Part shown: one piece after another, positions 35,844-43,497 of the stretch
How the letters are laid out: the number at the start of each line of letters is the position of its first letter
Position numbering within the stretch: position 1 is the stretch's first letter
Origin: Acidobacteriota bacterium
GTDB taxonomy: Bacteria; Acidobacteriota; Terriglobia; Bryobacterales; Bryobacteraceae
DNA: 43,497 bases
Direction: 5' to 3'
NCBI GenBank assembly: GCA_016870915.1
Contig: VFZY01000026.1
Location: 1 to 43,497 of the forward strand
Position numbers and translations under genes: made by a program
The notes under the pieces: model-generated
Told to the model about the DNA's origin: nothing
What the model saw: the letters and a program-made list of their open reading frames with translations, nothing else
Databases searched by the model: none

Positions 35844-36224
35844 ATGCTCGACCGTCACCCAAAGATCGTGTTTGCCGGAATCGACTTTCCCCTCAGCGCC
35901 GAACTGACCTCGGCGCTGGAGCCCACGGGCAGCGAAATCGAGACGGCCGCCCTTGAGCCCGAGTCTCTGGCGCACTGCGCCGCCGATGTGATCTTCTGCC
36001 AGTTCGAACCCGCAAGAGTCCGCCGTCTGGCGTCCGCCATCGAATCCCTGCGGCGCCGCGTCCCCATCGTCGTCGTCGGCCGTCTCCCGGAGGTGTCCGA
36101 TTGGCTCGATTCCATCGAGGCCGGCGCCACGGACTACTGCACAGCCCCCTTTGAAACCGCGCAGATCGAATGGGTTCTGGAGACCTGCCTGAAACCAGCC
36201 ACGGCTCGCACGGCCCTGGTCTGA
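35844..36224 (+). CDS. Degenerate receiver-like protein
   Basis: A 126-residue protein with the layout of a CheY-like receiver. It has a first strand KIVFAGIDF, VIFCQFEP where a phosphoacceptor strand would be, PIVVVGRLPE, and AGATDYCTAPFE, which matches the usual AGAxDYLxKPF. The phosphoacceptor Asp position is Gln and the conserved Lys is Ala, so phosphorylation by a kinase is unlikely. It may work as a pseudo-receiver or protein-binding domain. AGGAG lies six bases before the ATG. No partner kinase is adjacent; the family call is based on pattern only. Confidence 0.7.
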   Translation: MLDRHPKIVFAGIDFPLSAELTSALEPTGSEIETAALEPESLAHCAADVIFCQFEPARVRRLASAIESLRRRVPIVVVGRLPEVSDWLDSIEAGATDYCTAPFETAQIEWVLETCLKPATARTALV

Positions 36225-36287
36225 TCTTTCTGGTGATGGTCTGAACTTCTGGGGACCATCTGAAACCAGCCCGCGCCCCCCGTTACA

Positions 36288-37070
36288 ATGAGTGGGGTGA
36301 CAGACGCGCAACAACGGGACCTCGACGAACTCGGCTATACGATCCTTCCCGATTTTCTCCCTACGGATTTGCTGGCCGCCTACCGTGAGGCGGTTGAACG
36401 GCAGTACGCCCTGGAAGGCGACCGCGCCGGCAGCGAGTTCAAGCAGGAAGAACAGACGCGGCGCCTGGCGAACATGGTCGATAAGGGCGAATTGTTCGAA
36501 CAGGTCATCGCATGGCCGGACATCCTGGCGCTGGTGGCCCACGTCCTGGGGCCCGAACTCAAGCTCAGCAGTCTGAACGTTCGCTCCGCCAACCCGCACT
36601 CGGATTGGGTGCAGCCGCTCCATTGCGATATGGGGGCGCTCCCGGACTCCCGTGGCTACTGGGTCTGCAACACGGTCTGGCTGCTCGATGACTTCACTAC
36701 TGAAAACGGCGCCCTGCGCGCTGTTCCCGGCACGCATCGCAGCGGCCAACTGCCGCAGCAGGTGCTGGCGGACCCCAAAGCACCCCACCCGGATGAGGTT
36801 CTCCTCACGGCTCCCGCCGGCACCGTCATCGTCATGAACGCCCACCTGTGGCACGGCGGAACCGCCAATCGCACCGGCCGGCCGCGCACGGCGATGCACG
36901 GTTTCTACTGCCGGCGCGACAAACCACAACAGCAGTATCAGAAGGCCCTTCTGCGCCCTGAGACCCAGGCGCGTCTCACGCCCAATGTCCGGAGGGTGCT
37001 GGCGCTCGATGACCCGCTGAACGACGAACTCAGCCGCCAGGTGGCCACCCTGAGCGGCTTCATGAAATAA
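36288..37070 (+). CDS. Phytanoyl-CoA dioxygenase family protein
   Basis: A 260-residue Fe(II)/2-oxoglutarate dioxygenase. The iron facial triad is visible as His112 and Asp114 (LHCDMG) and His189 (HLWHGG). An Arg about nine residues later (R198 or R200) can bind 2-oxoglutarate. The [12 protein letters not shown] start is typical of PhyH. The substrate is unknown. The ATG at 36288 has no obvious ribosome-binding site; a GTG at 36297 is an alternative. It lies 2 nt ahead of the heptose adenylyltransferase gene and likely shares its transcript. Confidence 0.88.
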   Translation: MSGVTDAQQRDLDELGYTILPDFLPTDLLAAYREAVERQYALEGDRAGSEFKQEEQTRRLANMVDKGELFEQVIAWPDILALVAHVLGPELKLSSLNVRSANPHSDWVQPLHCDMGALPDSRGYWVCNTVWLLDDFTTENGALRAVPGTHRSGQLPQQVLADPKAPHPDEVLLTAPAGTVIVMNAHLWHGGTANRTGRPRTAMHGFYCRRDKPQQQYQKALLRPETQARLTPNVRRVLALDDPLNDELSRQVATLSGFMK

Positions 37071-37072
37071 CC

Positions 37073-37555
37073 ATGGGTACCTTCTACGAACGCCCCGCTC
37101 TCATCGCTGAGCGCGCCCGCTGGAGAGCCGAAGGGCGCCGCGTTGTCTTCACCAACGGCTGCTACGACATTCTCCACCCCGGCCACATCCGCCTGCTGGA
37201 ACAGGCACGCTCGCTGGGCGATATCCTCATCCTCGCGCTCAACACCGACGACAGCGTTCGCCGCCTCAAGGGACCCTCCAGGCCCATGATCTCCGAGCAG
37301 GACCGCTCCTGCATGGCTCTGGCTCTTCAAGCTGTCGACGCCGTCACGCTGTTCGACGAAGACACACCCCGGGAACTGATCGCCGCCGTGCTGCCCGACA
37401 TTCTGGTGAAGGGCTCCGACTGGTCGCACTTCGTGGCGGGAAGGGAAGAGGTGGAGGCCGCCGGTGGCCAGGTGCGCCTCTTGCCCCTGGAACCCGGCTA
37501 TTCCACAACCAATCTGGTCGAAGAGGCTGCCCGCCGCACGGGCCTCGCTGGATGA
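37073..37555 (+). CDS. rfaE2: D-glycero-beta-D-manno-heptose 1-phosphate adenylyltransferase
   Basis: A 160-residue nucleotidyltransferase that makes ADP-heptose for lipopolysaccharide inner core. It has the cytidylyltransferase-fold motif TNGCYDILHPGH (HxGH), DILVKGSDW and the terminal GYSTTNL. It corresponds to the C-terminal domain of HldE alone, without the kinase domain; the kinase (HldA) must be separate. It lies 2 nt after the dioxygenase and overlaps mfd by 4 nt (ATGA). Confidence 0.92.
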   Translation: MGTFYERPALIAERARWRAEGRRVVFTNGCYDILHPGHIRLLEQARSLGDILILALNTDDSVRRLKGPSRPMISEQDRSCMALALQAVDAVTLFDEDTPRELIAAVLPDILVKGSDWSHFVAGREEVEAAGGQVRLLPLEPGYSTTNLVEEAARRTGLAG

Positions 37556-40500
37556 CACACCCTGCCATCCGCGAGCTTCTTCACGGGCTCGCGCGCGGCA
37601 CGAAGTTTCAGGACCTGGCCCGGCGCGTCGCCCCGTCCAGTCAGGATGAACGGATCGTCTCCGTGGCGGGCCTCACCACCACTGCCAAGGCCCTCTACCT
37701 TGCCCTGCTTTGGCAAGCCGCCGGCCGCCCTCTGATCGTCATCACCAGCGGAGCCCGTGAAGCCGAGATCCTCACCGAGTCACTCGAAACATTTTTTGGC
37801 ATTCTTGTGGCGTCCCAGGACCGCCCGCCGCAACTCCTTCCGGCGCTCGACGCCATCCCCTCGCAACGCCTCTCGCCCCACGGTGAGATCCTGGCCCAGC
37901 GCGTGGCGGCTCTATGGCGGCTGGCGCAGTCCCGCGCGCCCATCACCGTTGCGCCCATTGGAAGCGCGCTCCTGCGCAACGCTCCCGCGGCGCAGTACCG
38001 GCAGATTGCCCTCACCTTGCGCAAGGGCGACGAGATTCCGCTGGACGATCTGATCGCCCATCTTGACAACGCCGGCTACGAGCGCCGGGACCCGGTGGAG
38101 ATGGTGGGCGAGTACTCCCTGCGCGGCGGCATTCTCGACATTTTCCCGGCACAGGCCGCGCGGCCTGTCCGAATCGAATTCTTCGGCGATGAAATCGATT
38201 CCATCCGCCGGTTCGACCCCGAGTCCCAGCGAAGCGTCGTCAAAATCGAGGAAGCCCTCGTTCTCCCGCTGCTCGAACTGCCGCGTTCACGCCAGGTGCT
38301 GGCTGAATTGGCGCAGGCCGCCGGACCTGAACGCGCCCCCATCCCGGGCCAGACCTTCGAGGGCTGGGAGTTTTACGCTCTGGCGCGCTCCGAACGCCCC
38401 GCCGCCATCTTCGATCTTGTCCCCGATGCCCTGATCGTTCTGGATGAGCCCGAACAGTCGAAGGCGGCCTCGGAACGTCTTTGGAAACGCCTCAAGGAAT
38501 CGCCGGAAGATCCGGCCGTGCCGCTCGATTCTCTCTATTTCCAATGGGGCGAACTGCTTGCCCGCGCCGAAGAACGCCAGCAACTCCACGTCAGGGAATT
38601 GGGCCTTGCCGATGCCTCCGCGGTGGAGATTCCGGCTCGCCCCACCATCGCGTTCCGCGGCAACATGCGCATGGCCGCCCAGGAGGCGCGCACGCTGGTG
38701 GAACAGGGCAACCGCGTGGTCTTCTTCGCCCCCGCCGCCGGTGAAGTGGAACGCCTGGCCGACGTTTTCCAGGAATACTCCGTGCCCTTCCAGGCCGCGC
38801 TCAGCCCACAGGAAGCCGCCCCGGGATTCCTGGCCGAACGCGCCTACATGACCGGCGCCACCGCCAGCACCTTCCTGGCCAAGGGCCGCATTCGCCGCGG
38901 TGTCTTTCTGCCCGGTGAAAGCATCGCGATCTTTGGCGCCGACGATCTCTTCGACACCTCGGGACTCGAGGCGCGCCCCTCAGCCCCCGCCGTTCGCATG
39001 GGCGCCTTCGCGGCCGATATCGCCGATCTCAAACCCGGCGACTTCGTTGTTCATGCCACCCACGGCGTGGGCAAGTTTCTCGGCATCCGCGAAATCGCCC
39101 AGGGAGATCAGGCCGGCGACTTCATGCTCCTTGAATACGCCGGGGGCGCCCGCCTCTACGTCCCGCTCACCCGCATGGACCTGGTCCAGAAGTTCCGCGG
39201 CTCCGGCGAATCCTCGCCGCCGCTCGACAAACTGGGCGGCGCCACATGGACCAAGACCAAGACGCGCGTCAAGGCCAAGATGCGCGACATGGCGGAAGAG
39301 CTTCTCAAGCTCTATGCCGAACGCCGCGCCGCCACCGGCTTCAGTTTCTCAACGGACTCCAACTGGCAGCGCGAGTTCGAAGATGCCTTCGAGTACGCCC
39401 CCACGCGCGATCAGGTGCAGGCAGTCACCGAAATCAAACGCGACATGGAGTCCGAACAACCCATGGACCGCCTTCTCTGCGGCGATGTCGGTTTCGGAAA
39501 AACCGAAGTCGCCATGCGCGCCGCGTTCAAGGCCCTGGGGGACGGCAAGCAGATAGCCATTCTGGCGCCAACCACCGTCCTGGCCTTCCAGCACTTCGAA
39601 ACGTTCAAACGCCGCTTCGCTTCCTTCCCCGTTCGCGTCGATCTCATCTCCCGCTTCCGCTCGAAAAAGGAGATCGATCAGACCCTCGAGGATCTGAAAG
39701 CCGCCAAGGTTGACCTCCTCATCGGTACTCACCGCCTCCTGTCGAAGGACGTTGAGTTCGCCGACCTCGGCCTCCTGATAGTCGATGAGGAACAACGCTT
39801 CGGTGTCCGGCACAAGGAGCGCCTCAAGCAGATCCGGAAGAGCGTGGATGTCCTCACCATGAGCGCCACACCCATCCCCCGCACACTCCACATGTCGCTG
39901 GTCGGCATGCGCGACATGTCGGTCATCGAAACGCCACCCAAGGACCGGCTTGCCATCCATACCGTGGTCGCGCACTTCGAGCCTGACCTGGTGCGCGCCG
40001 CCATCGACATGGAACTGAGCCGCGGCGGCCAGGTGTACTTCATCCACAACCGCGTGGACAGCATCTACGCACGCGCCGCGTCCATTCAGGAACTGGTGCC
40101 GAACTGCCGTGTCGGCGTCGGCCACGGCCAGATGAATGAGCAGCAACTGGAGCGTGTCCTGCTGGGCTTCATGCGCCATGAATACGATGTCTTTGTCTCC
40201 ACCACCATCGTCGAAAACGGCATCGATATCCCACTCGCCAACACCATCATCATCGAAAACGCCGAACGCTACGGATTGAGCGAACTGTATCAACTACGCG
40301 GCCGCGTCGGGCGCTCCAGCCGCCGGGCCTATGCCTATCTGTTGGTGCCGGCGGACACCGAACTTTCCGAAATCGCCCGCAAACGGCTGGCGGCGCTGAA
40401 GGAATTCAGTGACCTGGGCGCTGGCTTCAAGATCGCGGCGCTCGATCTGGAACTGCGGGGCGCCGGCAACCTGCTGGGCGGCGAACAGCACGGCCACATC

Positions 40501-41019
40501 TCATCGGTTGGCTTCGATACCTACGTTCGCCTGCTCGAGGAAGCCGTGCAGGAACTGAAGGGAGAAGAGGCGCCGCTCGAGATCCACTCCACCATCAGCC
40601 TCGGTCTCGATCTCCGCATCCCCGCCGGCTACATCCAGGAGGATAACCAGCGCCTGCGCGCCTACAAGCGCATCGCCGACTGCCGTGATGACGCCTCCTC
40701 CGCGCAGTTGCTCGCCGAACTGGCGGACCGCTATGGAAAACCGCCCGAGGCTGTCGAAACCCTGCTCTCCTTCACCCGCCTCAAGAACCTCGCCGAGCGG
40801 CTGGGTGTCGAAAACGTCGATCGCCGGCACGGCATCCTGAACATCAAGTTCCACCAGCAATCGAAGATAGACCCGGCGCGCCTCATGCAACTGGTGGGCT
40901 CCACCAGGGATGCCCAGTTCACCCCTGCCGGTGTGCTGCGCGTGCCCGTGGCGGGCGCCACACCCCGCGACCTGATTCAAGGCGTGTCCCTGCTGTTCAC
41001 CGCGCTCGCCCCGGCCTGA
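37552..41019 (+). CDS. mfd: Transcription-repair coupling factor
   Basis: A 1155-residue Mfd, about the E. coli length. It removes stalled RNA polymerase and recruits UvrA. The N-terminal UvrB-like module includes EYSLRGGILDIFP. The RNA-polymerase-interacting CarD-like domain starts near 492 (LKPGDFVVHATHGVGKF). The RecG-like motor has Walker A GDVGFGKT (644-651), the DEEQ box (745-748) and later helicase motifs including QLRGRVGRS. The TRCF domain is C-terminal. Translationally coupled to rfaE2. Confidence 0.97.
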   Translation: MTHPAIRELLHGLARGTKFQDLARRVAPSSQDERIVSVAGLTTTAKALYLALLWQAAGRPLIVITSGAREAEILTESLETFFGILVASQDRPPQLLPALDAIPSQRLSPHGEILAQRVAALWRLAQSRAPITVAPIGSALLRNAPAAQYRQIALTLRKGDEIPLDDLIAHLDNAGYERRDPVEMVGEYSLRGGILDIFPAQAARPVRIEFFGDEIDSIRRFDPESQRSVVKIEEALVLPLLELPRSRQVLAELAQAAGPERAPIPGQTFEGWEFYALARSERPAAIFDLVPDALIVLDEPEQSKAASERLWKRLKESPEDPAVPLDSLYFQWGELLARAEERQQLHVRELGLADASAVEIPARPTIAFRGNMRMAAQEARTLVEQGNRVVFFAPAAGEVERLADVFQEYSVPFQAALSPQEAAPGFLAERAYMTGATASTFLAKGRIRRGVFLPGESIAIFGADDLFDTSGLEARPSAPAVRMGAFAADIADLKPGDFVVHATHGVGKFLGIREIAQGDQAGDFMLLEYAGGARLYVPLTRMDLVQKFRGSGESSPPLDKLGGATWTKTKTRVKAKMRDMAEELLKLYAERRAATGFSFSTDSNWQREFEDAFEYAPTRDQVQAVTEIKRDMESEQPMDRLLCGDVGFGKTEVAMRAAFKALGDGKQIAILAPTTVLAFQHFETFKRRFASFPVRVDLISRFRSKKEIDQTLEDLKAAKVDLLIGTHRLLSKDVEFADLGLLIVDEEQRFGVRHKERLKQIRKSVDVLTMSATPIPRTLHMSLVGMRDMSVIETPPKDRLAIHTVVAHFEPDLVRAAIDMELSRGGQVYFIHNRVDSIYARAASIQELVPNCRVGVGHGQMNEQQLERVLLGFMRHEYDVFVSTTIVENGIDIPLANTIIIENAERYGLSELYQLRGRVGRSSRRAYAYLLVPADTELSEIARKRLAALKEFSDLGAGFKIAALDLELRGAGNLLGGEQHGHISSVGFDTYVRLLEEAVQELKGEEAPLEIHSTISLGLDLRIPAGYIQEDNQRLRAYKRIADCRDDASSAQLLAELADRYGKPPEAVETLLSFTRLKNLAERLGVENVDRRHGILNIKFHQQSKIDPARLMQLVGSTRDAQFTPAGVLRVPVAGATPRDLIQGVSLLFTALAPA

Positions 41020-41057
41020 TCGGGAATATCGCGCGCCCGGCGCGTGATCCACTCAGT

Positions 41058-41079
41058 GTGAGAACCCAATGAGAACCCA
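41058..41079 (+). repeat. 11-bp direct repeat spanning the start of the barrel gene
   Basis: GTGAGAACCCA followed at once by ATGAGAACCCA (10 of 11 identical). Reading from the GTG gives GTG AGA ACC CAA TGA, a four-codon leader whose stop overlaps the real ATG. Confidence 0.6.
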
Positions 41080-41671
41080 ACTCGCCTTGACGGCGCTCCT
41101 CGCCTCCATGCCCGTCCTGGCCCAGCGCCACGAACTCGGCCTCACGCTCGGCCGTTTCGCTGTGTCGAACCCCACCAGCCAGATCCGGTTCGCGGGCGGA
41201 CAGGCCCTGCAGGCCAACTACGCCGTGCGTCTGCTACACACTCCCACGGCCGCTCTTTACTTGGAAACCCACTTCCTTGCCGGGCCCCTGCGGCAGGTGG
41301 CCAGCGGTCAGACCACCGCCACCCGGGACGTGGCGTCGCTCTATCTCACGCCCGGTGTTCGCGTGAAGTTCCTTCCCGGCAACCGGTGGTCTCCGTGGGC
41401 CGCGGGCGGTGGGGGGTATGGCCTCTACGAACACAGCCTGCTGCGGCTGGATGGCAGACCCAATCAGGCCTCGCGCCTCGCCCACCGCGGCGCGTGGATG
41501 GTGGGCGGAGGCCTCGACGTCCGGGTCTGGCGCCTGGTCTCACTGCGAGGCGAAGTTCGCAACTTCCGGGCCGCGCTCCCCGATTTCAACGTTCCGGGTC
41601 CAAGGGGGGCAGGCAACAACCTGGTCGCCGGTGGCGGCTTCGTGCTACGGTTTGGAGAGTCCTCGGAGTAG
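41069..41671 (+). CDS. Outer-membrane beta-barrel protein
   Basis: A 200-residue exported protein. A signal peptide ends near residue 18 (VLAQ). The rest alternates hydrophobic and polar residues in strands with glycine-rich turns and ends in the strand GGGFVLRFGESSE, like small OmpW/OmpA-type eight-strand barrels (inferred). The function is unknown. The ribosome-binding site is weak and an 11-bp repeat covers the start. It is followed 2 nt later by the YceI gene. Confidence 0.75.
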   Translation: MRTQLALTALLASMPVLAQRHELGLTLGRFAVSNPTSQIRFAGGQALQANYAVRLLHTPTAALYLETHFLAGPLRQVASGQTTATRDVASLYLTPGVRVKFLPGNRWSPWAAGGGGYGLYEHSLLRLDGRPNQASRLAHRGAWMVGGGLDVRVWRLVSLRGEVRNFRAALPDFNVPGPRGAGNNLVAGGGFVLRFGESSE

Positions 41672-41673
41672 CG

Positions 41674-42216
41674 ATGAAACTTCTGCTTCTGCTGGCCGCC
41701 GCCTCATCCCTCCGCATCGCGCCCGCGCCCGATGCCCGGTTCCGCCTGCTGGTGGATAAGACCGGCCTGCTCTCCGGCAAGACCCACATCTTCGAATTCT
41801 CCGGCTACGAAGGGTCCATCGAATTCGACGCCGCGAATCCGGAACGGTCCTCGGTCAACTTCTCCGTCGACGCGGCCAGCATTCAATGTCTCGATACCTG
41901 GGTGAATGAAAAGGACCGTGCCAAAGTCCTTGCCACCGCTCGCAAGGAGATGCTCGCCATCGAACAGTTTCCGCGCATCACATTTCAGTCCACGGCGGTC
42001 TCCGGCACCGGGCCCTTCATCGTCCGGGGCCAGTTGACCGTGCGAGGTGTCACACGCCCGGTTGAAGTGAATGTCGAACGCAAAGCCGCGGGCGCCTGGG
42101 AAGGCAAAGCGGCGCTTCGCCTCACCGCCTTCGGCCTGAAGCCCCCTTCGGCGGTCCTTGGCGCCATCGGCACGAAAGACGAGATGCGCATCGAATTCCA
42201 CCTTAAGGCAAACTGA
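41674..42216 (+). CDS. YceI family protein
   Basis: A 180-residue lipocalin-like protein. The ATG at 41674 has GGAG five bases upstream, and a signal peptide of about 12-15 residues precedes the YceI domain (VDKTGLLSGKTHIFEF, FSVDAASI, IEQFPRITFQS, LTVRGVTRPVEV). YceI proteins bind polyisoprenoids or other amphiphiles in the periplasm. It is probably in one transcript with the preceding barrel gene. Confidence 0.9.
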   Translation: MKLLLLLAAASSLRIAPAPDARFRLLVDKTGLLSGKTHIFEFSGYEGSIEFDAANPERSSVNFSVDAASIQCLDTWVNEKDRAKVLATARKEMLAIEQFPRITFQSTAVSGTGPFIVRGQLTVRGVTRPVEVNVERKAAGAWEGKAALRLTAFGLKPPSAVLGAIGTKDEMRIEFHLKAN

Positions 42217-42228
42217 TATCGTGTGAGG

Positions 42229-43203
42229 ATGCCCGCCCGCATCCTGACCCTCACCGCTGCCGCTCTTGCACTGGCCGCCTGTGTTCCCAAGCCTTCCGCG
42301 CCCCTGACGGACCCCTACCCGGCCGAACTCGAAACGGCCGCCATTGTCGCTTTCACCGAAGGACCAGCCTCCGATCTTGAAGGCAACGTCTACTTCACCA
42401 ACACCACCATCCACCGCATCATGAAGCTGGCGCCGGACGGCAAGCTCACCGTCTTTCGCGAAAACTCAAACGGCGCCAACGGGCTCGCCTTCGACGCTCA
42501 AGGCCGGCTTGTCGCCTGTGAAGGCAGCCCCGAACTCCGCAAGCCGCGCGTCACCCGCACGGACATAAAGACCGGCAAGGTGGAAGTGCTCGCCGAATCC
42601 TTTGATGGCAAGCCGCTCAACGCTCCCAACGATCTGGTCATCGACAACAGCGGCCGCATCTACTTTACGGACATGGGCGCCAACCACAAGCCGCCCGTTC
42701 CCCCGGGGCACGGCGCCGTCTATCGCATGGATCCTGATGGCAAACTCGCCCGCATCCTCGTCTCACCCGAAATTGAAAAACCCAACGGCATCACCATTTC
42801 ACCCGATGACCGCACCCTGTACCTCATTGAGGCCAATGGAGCCGAAGGCGGCGCGCGCATGATCCGGGCCTACGATCTGGCGCCCGATGGCAGCGTGTCC
42901 AACATGCGGGTTCACTACAACTTCTCGCCTGGACGCAGCGCCGATGGCATGACCATCGATGCGGCCGGCAACATCTGGGCCGCCGCCGGGCTCCACCGCC
43001 CGCGCGGTACCGCGGAAACGCTCGCCACGCGCTGCGGCGTCCATGTCATCTCGCCGCAAGGCAAGCTGATCCGATTCATCCCCGTACCCGAAGACACCAT
43101 CACCAACACCGCCTTCGGCGGACCCGGCCTCGGCACGCTCTATGTCACCGCCGGCAAGTCGCTCTTCAAGTTCCCGGCGGGCCAGCCCGGTACCCGCCGC
43201 TGA
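42229..43203 (+). CDS. SMP-30/gluconolactonase-like lipoprotein
   Basis: A 324-residue lipoprotein. ATG at 42229; lipobox LAAC at 15-18. It folds as a six-bladed beta-propeller of the SMP-30/LRE lactonase family: FTEGPASDLEGNVYFTN, GANGLAFDAQGRL, NAPNDLVIDNSGRIYFTD, KPNGITISPDDRTLYL, DGMTIDAAGNIWAA. Metal-binding Glu, Asn and Asp residues lie in these blocks. It could hydrolyse lactones in the periplasm; the substrate is unknown. A GTG at 42223 is an alternative start. It lies 12 nt after the YceI gene. Confidence 0.88.
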   Translation: MPARILTLTAAALALAACVPKPSAPLTDPYPAELETAAIVAFTEGPASDLEGNVYFTNTTIHRIMKLAPDGKLTVFRENSNGANGLAFDAQGRLVACEGSPELRKPRVTRTDIKTGKVEVLAESFDGKPLNAPNDLVIDNSGRIYFTDMGANHKPPVPPGHGAVYRMDPDGKLARILVSPEIEKPNGITISPDDRTLYLIEANGAEGGARMIRAYDLAPDGSVSNMRVHYNFSPGRSADGMTIDAAGNIWAAAGLHRPRGTAETLATRCGVHVISPQGKLIRFIPVPEDTITNTAFGGPGLGTLYVTAGKSLFKFPAGQPGTRR

Positions 43204-43441
43204 ACAGCCCACCCGACGCCAGCCCCAAAGGAGGGGTGGCCACAGGGGCGAAACGGATCAAATTGAGGGTGAAGATCGAATTCTTCTGGATTTTTTCGGG
43301 GGAATGCCGTATGCTGAAGGGAATCTAAGAGGGCGCCGCTGCTAAGGACCTAGTTGGGGAAAGGAAGTTTCTTAGCGGAGGCGCCCTTTGTGCTAGTTAT
43401 TAATGAGTGCATAAGTAGGTAGACATCTGGTAAAATGGATC
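43204..43441. other. Lower-GC region before transposase
   Basis: No gene is supported. Base composition drops from about 43250 (for example GAATTCTTCTGGATTTTTTC), suggesting an incoming element boundary near here. It contains the long hairpin at 43330-43387. The left terminal inverted repeat cannot be proven because the right end lies outside the window. Confidence 0.5.
43330..43387. repeat. Long imperfect inverted repeat (17-nt arms)
   Basis: Arms AGGGCGCCGCTGCTAAG (43330-43346) and CTTAGCGGAGGCGCCCT (43371-43387) pair in 14 of 17 positions around a 24-nt loop. It may be a transcription-blocking hairpin upstream of the transposase or a structural end of the element. Confidence 0.7.
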
Positions 43442-43497
43442 ATGCCCAAGCGAGATGCCCGATCTCTTGATCACAAGACCTTGGAAGAGATCCGCAT
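43442..43497 (+). CDS. Transposase, 5' partial, IS630-like
   Basis: The ATG at 43442 opens a frame reading MPKRDARSLDHKTLEEIR before the window ends. This resembles the N-terminus of IS630-type helix-turn-helix transposases (RxLxHxTLEEIR). Only 18 residues are available, so the family call is tentative. The lower GC and the hairpin upstream support a mobile element. Confidence 0.5.
   Translation, partial: MPKRDARSLDHKTLEEIR

Noticed and set aside
35814-36929. A 371-codon minus-strand frame opposite the receiver-like and PhyH genes
   Set aside because: Both plus-strand genes have start signals and motifs (HxD...H); the antisense frame has none.
43300-43345. GCCGTATGC followed by GAA, reminiscent of group II intron domain V
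   Set aside because: The rest of the domain V hairpin (GTACG half and bulge) is missing and no reverse transcriptase is in the window.

Overview
The window is high-GC bacterial chromosome, most probably from Acidobacteriota and closest in character to Bryobacterales/Solibacteraceae. This is an inference from gene content. It has PEP-CTERM proteins, an orphan duplicated FtsX/MacB-type permease of the acidobacterial ADOP kind, a paired DUF1501 / planctomycete-cytochrome-DUF1549-DUF1553 module, and the gene order ispE-prs-ctc-pth-rpsF-rpsR-rplI. No rRNA, tRNA or CRISPR array was seen.

Layout. Positions 1-1600 hold a possible 3' gene end and two tandem PEP-CTERM genes, each with its own terminator. 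A secreted penicillin-acylase-type hydrolase follows (1626-3902). Positions 3.9-5.0 kb carry three copies of a palindromic repeat around a small membrane-protein gene, then a lipoprotein with one haem c motif (5015-6730). From 13504 down to 6799 on the minus strand runs a translation/housekeeping operon: ispE, prs, L25/Ctc, pth, S6, S18, L9, then an SDR dehydrogenase and a HEAT-repeat protein. Plus-strand single genes follow: a nucleotidyltransferase, a lone Flp pilin and a methyltransferase with an export-like N-terminus.

Positions 15421-23188 form a tight five-gene plus-strand run: TonB-dependent receptor, YfiR-family periplasmic protein, CHASE8 hybrid histidine kinase with two receivers, amino-acid/amine permease, and glutamine-synthetase-like ligase. 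It reads as a surface-to-cytoplasm sensing unit joined to an uptake/glutamylation unit and is the best candidate here for an undescribed system. On the minus strand (33414 to 23250) lie an alpha/beta hydrolase, the big cytochrome/DUF1549/LamG/DUF1553 protein, a Tat-exported DUF1501 protein, a PaiB-like FMN-binding protein, a GNAT acetyltransferase, a metallophosphoesterase and the ADOP permease.

Divergently on the plus strand are an MFS transporter overlapping a creatininase-family hydrolase, a degenerate receiver-domain protein, then a phytanoyl-CoA-dioxygenase-like gene, a stand-alone heptose-1-phosphate adenylyltransferase domain and mfd as a compact operon. An outer-membrane beta-barrel, a YceI protein and an SMP-30-like lipoprotein follow. 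The right edge falls in base composition, has a long hairpin, and enters the 5' end of what looks like an IS630-type transposase cut by the window end.
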